From assembly GCF_003258365.1 (NCBI RefSeq), contig NZ_QHKM01000004.1, forward strand, positions 581,987 to 645,986: 64,000 bases of DNA, read 5' to 3'. Positions within the stretch are counted from its first letter, which is position 1; every line of letters starts with the position of its first letter. The translations under genes were made by a program, and so were the position numbers. This DNA comes from Hymenobacter edaphi (GTDB lineage Bacteria > Bacteroidota > Bacteroidia > Cytophagales > Hymenobacteraceae). Below, piece after piece: positions 59,694 to 64,000 of the stretch. Under the pieces are notes generated by a model, which saw only the letters and a list, made by a program, of their open reading frames with translations, ran no database searches and was not told where the DNA came from.

Positions 59694-61886
59694 TCAAAAC
59701 AGAGGAGGCTCGGCACTGTAGCCCCAAACCCACAAGGTGCCGTCGGTTTTGATAGCTGCTGAGTACGTATTGCTTGCCGCCACGCTTTTCCAATCGGTAG
59801 CGGTGCCGACTTGCTTCGGATGCTGTTCCACGGAAGAGGTATAGCCCATCCCCAACTGGCCATCCTTGTTCTGGCCCCAGGCCCACAGTGTGCCATCAGC
59901 ACGCACGGCAAGAGTATAAGCTGCCCCTGCCGCGACGCTTACCCAGCTGCTTCCGGGAATGGGTTGCAGGAAAACCGAACTGAAGTGTCCCTCAAGCCGC
60001 TCCGGTTCTATGCCAAGTTGCCCTTCCTGGTTGCGGCCCCAAACCCAGAGCGTGCTGTCGGCTCGGATGGTTACTGTGTGCGCCGTCCCGCCCGTGGCTT
60101 CCTTCCATTTTTTACCCGGGGTAGGCAGTGTGCTTACTATGGTTGCAGGGCCCACTGCCCCCCAGCCATCAAGGGTGCCATTCGTACGAAAAGCTAGGGT
60201 TTGACCACTGTTTGCTACGACCCGTTGCCAATTAGTGCCCGGCTTGATGCACACTGGACGGGTTTGGTGGTGTCCATTGTCGGGACGAAAACCATTGCTC
60301 AATGCGCCGTAACCACACGAGCCCCAGCCCCACAAGGTACCGTCTTGGCGCACGGCCACGCTATGAGCAGCACCGGTGGCCACGCTTTTCCATTTGCTTT
60401 GGCCCACGTTTACCGGCACTGGGGAGAATGGCAGCCGGAGGCCTATGCCCAGAAGCCCGTATTCGTTGTTTCCCCAGGTCCACAACGCGCCGTTTTGGCG
60501 CAGGGCCACTGTCCGGCATTCACCGGCCGACGCCTGCTGCCACACCGTGGCGCGGCCTACCTGCACCGGCAGCACCCGTGGCGTACAGGTGCCATCACCT
60601 AGTTGGCCCCACTCGTTGCGGCCCCAGCTCCACAGCGTACCGTCGGTGCGCCAGCCCACGGCGTGGTTGTAGCCGAGCGAAACGCCTTGCCAGTTGGTGG
60701 CGGTGCCCACTTGCACGGGGCTAAGCGTTTGGACGGGGCCCCGCGCCGGGTCTCCTAACTGCCCGTAGCGGTTCGAACCCCACGCCTCTACAGTCCCGTC
60801 GCGCCGCATGGCCACCATGTGGTCAGGGCCGGCGGCTACGTGCTGCCAAGTGGTGTCCGGGCTCATCCGTTGCAGGTTGCTGCCCGACCCGTGGTATTTG
60901 ACAAGGTCGCCAGCGATGCCGCTGGCGTAGGAGCCGTAGTCAAACTTACGGCCCCAGGTCCACAGGCTGCCATCGTTGCGAATGGCAATGAAATGCTCGT
61001 TGCACCCATCCACCGTGCGCCAGGTAGCGGTACCGACCTGCACCAAGGGCTTGCTCGACGGGCTACCTTGGTCAAAAGTCCACAGGGTGCCATCACCGGC
61101 CAAGGCTGCCAGGGTTCCGCCAGCCGCTGCCAAGCTTTTCCAGGGACGGGAACTCAATTGGCGGGGCACAGTGTCGGCCTCGGTGGGTTGGCAAAAGCAG
61201 CCGCACCCCGATTGATGATAAGCCGGGCTCCAGGTCCACAAGGTGCTGTCGGCGTTGAGGGCCAGAATATAAGTTTTCGCGTGCGTTTTAACGCCGACGA
61301 TGGTGCGCCATGTGCTGGTGCCCAACCGGACAAAGCTGTTGCCGGGTGCGGGAACGGAGTCGTTGGGACTAACCGCACTGGCATCGGGTACCCAGAGCGT
61401 ACCGTCTGCCTTCAGGAACAGGCTACCCCGGAGCTCCTGTTTCCAAGGCGAGGGGGAGGGCGCGAGGCTGGGGCGAAGCAGCGTCGGGTCGCGCCGTTGC
61501 AGGGAGTCGGCGTAACCACGTTTGCCACCATCAGCATCGTAGCCGCCCCAAAACCACCAGCTGCCGTCGGCGCGGGTGGCTTGAGTACCGTACCGGTCGG
61601 TGCATACGCTCACCCAGTCGGAGGCCAAGCCGATCTGCACCGGGCTGGTTCGCTGGGTGGTGGTGCCATCGCCCAATTGACCGTGCTCGTTCGCCCCCCA
61701 AGCCCACAAAGTGCCATTTGGCCGAATGGCCAGGGTGTGGTGTTCCCCGGCCGCCAGCCGTTGGCCTACAGCCGAAGCAACACTGCCCATCACCAGCAGC
61801 AGGCACCAGCAAATGAACAGTACATTACCAAACCGGCGGCCAGCTTTAGCTACCCTGGCAAAGCCTGAGGCGGTAGCAACAAACAT
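59694..61886 (-). CDS. RCC1-repeat secreted protein, possibly C-terminally truncated
   Basis: The ATG at 61884-61886 gives 730 residues (another start at 61937 is possible). A basic-hydrophobic signal (RRFGNVLFICWCLLLVMGSVA) precedes about 13 RCC1/ATS1-type repeats of the form R-x-[DN]-G-T-L-W-x-W-G. One seven-blade propeller needs seven; 13 fit two propellers with one blade missing at the C-terminus. The protein ends abruptly at WGYSAEPPLF, with no T9SS tail, 48 bp from the IS1 remnant. Base composition is less GC-rich than in core genes. Confidence 0.75.
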   Translation of the reverse strand: MFVATASGFARVAKAGRRFGNVLFICWCLLLVMGSVASAVGQRLAAGEHHTLAIRPNGTLWAWGANEHGQLGDGTTTQRTSPVQIGLASDWVSVCTDRYGTQATRADGSWWFWGGYDADGGKRGYADSLQRRDPTLLRPSLAPSPSPWKQELRGSLFLKADGTLWVPDASAVSPNDSVPAPGNSFVRLGTSTWRTIVGVKTHAKTYILALNADSTLWTWSPAYHQSGCGCFCQPTEADTVPRQLSSRPWKSLAAAGGTLAALAGDGTLWTFDQGSPSSKPLVQVGTATWRTVDGCNEHFIAIRNDGSLWTWGRKFDYGSYASGIAGDLVKYHGSGSNLQRMSPDTTWQHVAAGPDHMVAMRRDGTVEAWGSNRYGQLGDPARGPVQTLSPVQVGTATNWQGVSLGYNHAVGWRTDGTLWSWGRNEWGQLGDGTCTPRVLPVQVGRATVWQQASAGECRTVALRQNGALWTWGNNEYGLLGIGLRLPFSPVPVNVGQSKWKSVATGAAHSVAVRQDGTLWGWGSCGYGALSNGFRPDNGHHQTRPVCIKPGTNWQRVVANSGQTLAFRTNGTLDGWGAVGPATIVSTLPTPGKKWKEATGGTAHTVTIRADSTLWVWGRNQEGQLGIEPERLEGHFSSVFLQPIPGSSWVSVAAGAAYTLAVRADGTLWAWGQNKDGQLGMGYTSSVEQHPKQVGTATDWKSVAASNTYSAAIKTDGTLWVWGYSAEPPLF

Positions 61887-62297
61887 ACAAAGGCGATTTA
61901 GGAGGACCAGAACAAACACCAAGTCAAGATAACCCAACTGCTGGGGACCCGGCCTGACCAGAGAGCATCAACCAGTGGGGGCAGACCGTGAAGAAACGGC
62001 CGGGCGATGCACGGGCTATACTGGTAGGGAAGCTTTCCAAGATAAGCTTAAAAAGTAGTGCCCCTCGTTGCCTCACACTTCTAATTACCACTAGCTAACC
62101 CCACGGCCTGCAATTCGTGAACCATTCGCCTTCGCCACCAAGGCCCACCAAGATGCCCTCGGCGGCACGGGGCGCCCAACACGCTCTAAAACTTCACCTG
62201 ATAGAGGCCGCAGGCAGAGGAATACATACCTATTCCTAACCAGGGATTAACAGGTTCCCGGATTGCTGGTATCTTACGCTACTTTCCCTATCATTCC
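61887..62297. other. 411-bp divergent intergenic region
   Basis: No gene is supported. The region separates the divergent RCC1 and beta-propeller genes, is lower in GC than its flanks, and probably carries both promoters. Confidence 0.5.
62280..62287 (+). promoter_or_regulatory. -7 box of the beta-propeller gene
   Basis: TACTTTCC lies 10 bp before the TTG start codon, implying a very short or absent leader. No -33 element is evident. Confidence 0.35.
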
Positions 62298-63821
62298 TTG
62301 AAATACCTTGGCTTCCCTCCCTTGCGGCTGCTTCTACTGCTCATTGGCTGGCTTTTGGCAACTGATGCGCTTGCTCAGCGTTCGAACTGGGAGTCACTTG
62401 TAGCCCTCGCCTCCGATAGCAGCCGGAGCGAAAGTGCCCCATCCGTGACGGCTACTGCCTGCGATTCTGCAGGCCTTGTGTACCTGACGGGTCATTTCCA
62501 GGGGCATCTCACCCTGGGGCAACTGCACCTGCAGAGTGCGGGATTAGCCGACATTTTTCTGGCGGCCTGGAGTCCCGCTAAGAACCGTTTCCTCTGGGCC
62601 AAGCGGGTTGGCGGGCCAGGACATGATTACCCCTCGGCCCTAGCCGTGCAGGGTTCTTCGCTAGTGATGGTCGGTAGTTTTGAAGGCCCTGCCCTGCAGC
62701 TCGGCTCCCTGCAGCTGGCGAATACGGACTCAGCGGGTGGCACGTACGACAGTTTCGTGACCAAGCTCACGACCACGGGTGAAGGCGCACGCTTTGCCTG
62801 GGTATTGCCCTGGACCGGCTTGGGCGATAATAACCTCGTTGCGCTGGCCGTGCAGGGAGCGGCGGTGTTCGTGGCCGGCAATGCTTACGCGGAAGTGCGC
62901 CTGGGTACACAGAAGGAATCCTATGCCCGTGCCTTCGTGGCGAAGCTGACGGATGAAGGCGCGCAGGCGGCGGTGCAGTGGATCCAGCCGGTTGGCGGCT
63001 CGGTTCAGGCACTAGCCGTGGCGGGTAGCGCGGTCTACATTGCCGGTCACCTTGATCATCCGGATCTTACCTTTGGCCAATCACTTACCCCCCATGAGCA
63101 GGCGGGCTACGATGGCAATCAAACCGGGGACAATAATTCGTTTGTTGCCAAGATTGAAGACCGGGGCGAGCAAAGTTTCCTGGCCTGGGCCCGCCGCATT
63201 GGGGGCCCGGGTGTGAATGTCACCCGGGTGCGGGCCCTGGCCGTGCAGCAGCAGCAGCTCTACGTGACCGGCGTCTTTTTCGGGCGAGCCACATTCGGTC
63301 CCTTCCGCCTGACCTCCAGTGCCTACGGCCACAGCGGCGACGTCTTTGTGGTTAAGCTAACCGACTATCTTGAGCCGGTGTTCCGGTGGGCGCAGCAGCT
63401 GGGCGGCGTTGATGAGGAAGAGGTAAACACCCTGCTGGTGCACGGAAAGGACGTGTATATGGCCGGCACGTTCCTGAGCGACTCGGTTACCATCGAAAGC
63501 CAGACTATTCGGCGCACCCAGGGCAGTGGGCGGAAGCACGAACTGTACATTGCCCGGCTGCAGGATGCGGATTCCACCAGCCAGTTTACGATGCTCACCG
63601 CCGGAGTGGCTGGTGGCCCCGCTACCCCCCAGGCTCTAGCCTGGCAGCCACACCGGCTGTACGTTGGGGGACAAACCAGTTTCCCCGTTTCGTTTGGGAA
63701 GCAGGCCTTACCCGAACCTAAACCCGGTTCGGGGGCCTTTTGGGCTACCCTACGATTGGAAAGTAAACCACCGAAAGCAACTCGAAAGGCCAGCCGGCGG
63801 AAACCCGCCAGCAGACAGTAG
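62298..63821 (+). CDS. Secreted beta-propeller (SBBP-like) repeat protein
   Basis: A TTG start gives 507 residues; no in-frame ATG lies nearby. The signal peptide PPLRLLLLLIGWLLATDALAQ is clear. The rest has about seven repeats of the form AVQGSSLVMVGSFEGPALQLG and AVAGSAVYIAGHLDHPDLTFG, alternating with F-V-A-K-L strands: a seven-bladed SBBP-type propeller. No T9SS domain; the C-terminus is basic (RKASRRKPAS). It is probably periplasmic or surface-associated. It lies in the accessory segment behind the CAU tRNA. Confidence 0.7.
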   Translation: MKYLGFPPLRLLLLLIGWLLATDALAQRSNWESLVALASDSSRSESAPSVTATACDSAGLVYLTGHFQGHLTLGQLHLQSAGLADIFLAAWSPAKNRFLWAKRVGGPGHDYPSALAVQGSSLVMVGSFEGPALQLGSLQLANTDSAGGTYDSFVTKLTTTGEGARFAWVLPWTGLGDNNLVALAVQGAAVFVAGNAYAEVRLGTQKESYARAFVAKLTDEGAQAAVQWIQPVGGSVQALAVAGSAVYIAGHLDHPDLTFGQSLTPHEQAGYDGNQTGDNNSFVAKIEDRGEQSFLAWARRIGGPGVNVTRVRALAVQQQQLYVTGVFFGRATFGPFRLTSSAYGHSGDVFVVKLTDYLEPVFRWAQQLGGVDEEEVNTLLVHGKDVYMAGTFLSDSVTIESQTIRRTQGSGRKHELYIARLQDADSTSQFTMLTAGVAGGPATPQALAWQPHRLYVGGQTSFPVSFGKQALPEPKPGSGAFWATLRLESKPPKATRKASRRKPASRQ

Positions 63822-64000
63822 TAGGCGCTGCCCCCTATCGGGCTCACAACAACAGGGAAAACAACTTAGAGCCTCCTATGTTTGAGCGGATGCTTAAACT
63901 TAGACCACGACGCAACGGACGGGAGTAAGATGGATTAGAGGCCTGGGGCCAGCCGAGCCCGGCAAACATGAGCATCCCCCGTCCGTTCTACGGCCACCTT

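Noticed and set aside
1..64000. CRISPR array or prophage
   Set aside because: No regularly spaced direct repeats of 25-40 bp were seen. The only phage-like gene (45032-45823) stands alone with no structural or integrase genes.
63968..64000. Possible gene start at the right edge (ATG 63968)
   Set aside because: Only 33 bases remain in the window; no family can be judged.

Overview
The window is chromosomal DNA from a GC-rich member of the Bacteroidota, most likely the order Cytophagales and close to Hymenobacter. Four large secreted proteins end in type IX secretion (T9SS) sorting domains with a YPNP/HPNP core. Promoters match the Bacteroidota pattern (TTTG near -33, TAnnTTTG near -7), ribosome binding sites are mostly absent, and the gene families are typical of the phylum (LytS/LytTR pairs, TonB-dependent receptors, SucC, PaaN, tandem Ddl plus PASTA). 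The genus is inference.

Layout. 1-5.5 kb: the end of a membrane protein gene, a small hypothetical gene, a umuD-umuC SOS mutagenesis pair and a T9SS subtilisin. 5.6-16 kb: paaN, a lipoprotein, a tandem universal-stress protein, a hydrolase-LytS-LytTR operon, a BamE-like lipoprotein and TonB-domain proteins. 16-25.7 kb: dctA, a PQQ-type sugar dehydrogenase, a translationally coupled membrane pair, a TonB-dependent receptor, a Gfo/Idh/MocA oxidoreductase and a PAP2 phosphatase.

25.7-29.9 kb is the most interesting gene set. It is a six-gene minus-strand cluster: arsR, arsI (C-As lyase), a metallophosphoesterase, an ArsN/phosphinothricin-type acetyltransferase, a NIP-like aquaporin and a universal stress protein. 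A perfect 22-bp palindrome overlaps the arsR -7 box. The cluster reads as an organoarsenical detoxification operon with no pump and no arsenate reductase; the aquaporin is the likely arsenite exit.

30-44 kb: three small hydrophilic proteins, a T9SS alpha-amylase, a T9SS endonuclease I, a Lys/Met-rich protein next to a fasciclin protein, tRNA-Arg(CCG), ohr, a transglutaminase-like protein, sucC and a GH113-like lipoprotein. 44-58.8 kb: lolD, a phage-recombinase-like protein, recQ, a rhodanese, a T9SS protein, PASTA, tandem Ddl, an outer-membrane barrel with a probable frameshift, pgk, a site-2 protease and a HAD hydrolase. 58.8-64 kb: a CAU tRNA (probably Ile2), then accessory DNA with an IS1-family remnant, an RCC1-repeat gene that may have lost its 3' end, and a beta-propeller secreted protein.

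Two kinds of non-coding structure run through the window. One is imperfect inverted repeats whose arms are arrays of 7- or 8-bp units, placed at gene ends so that they supply stop codons; one such element sits in frame inside the ddl gene. The other is longer REP/MITE-like hairpins (GTCATTnCGAGC type), two of which bracket recQ.
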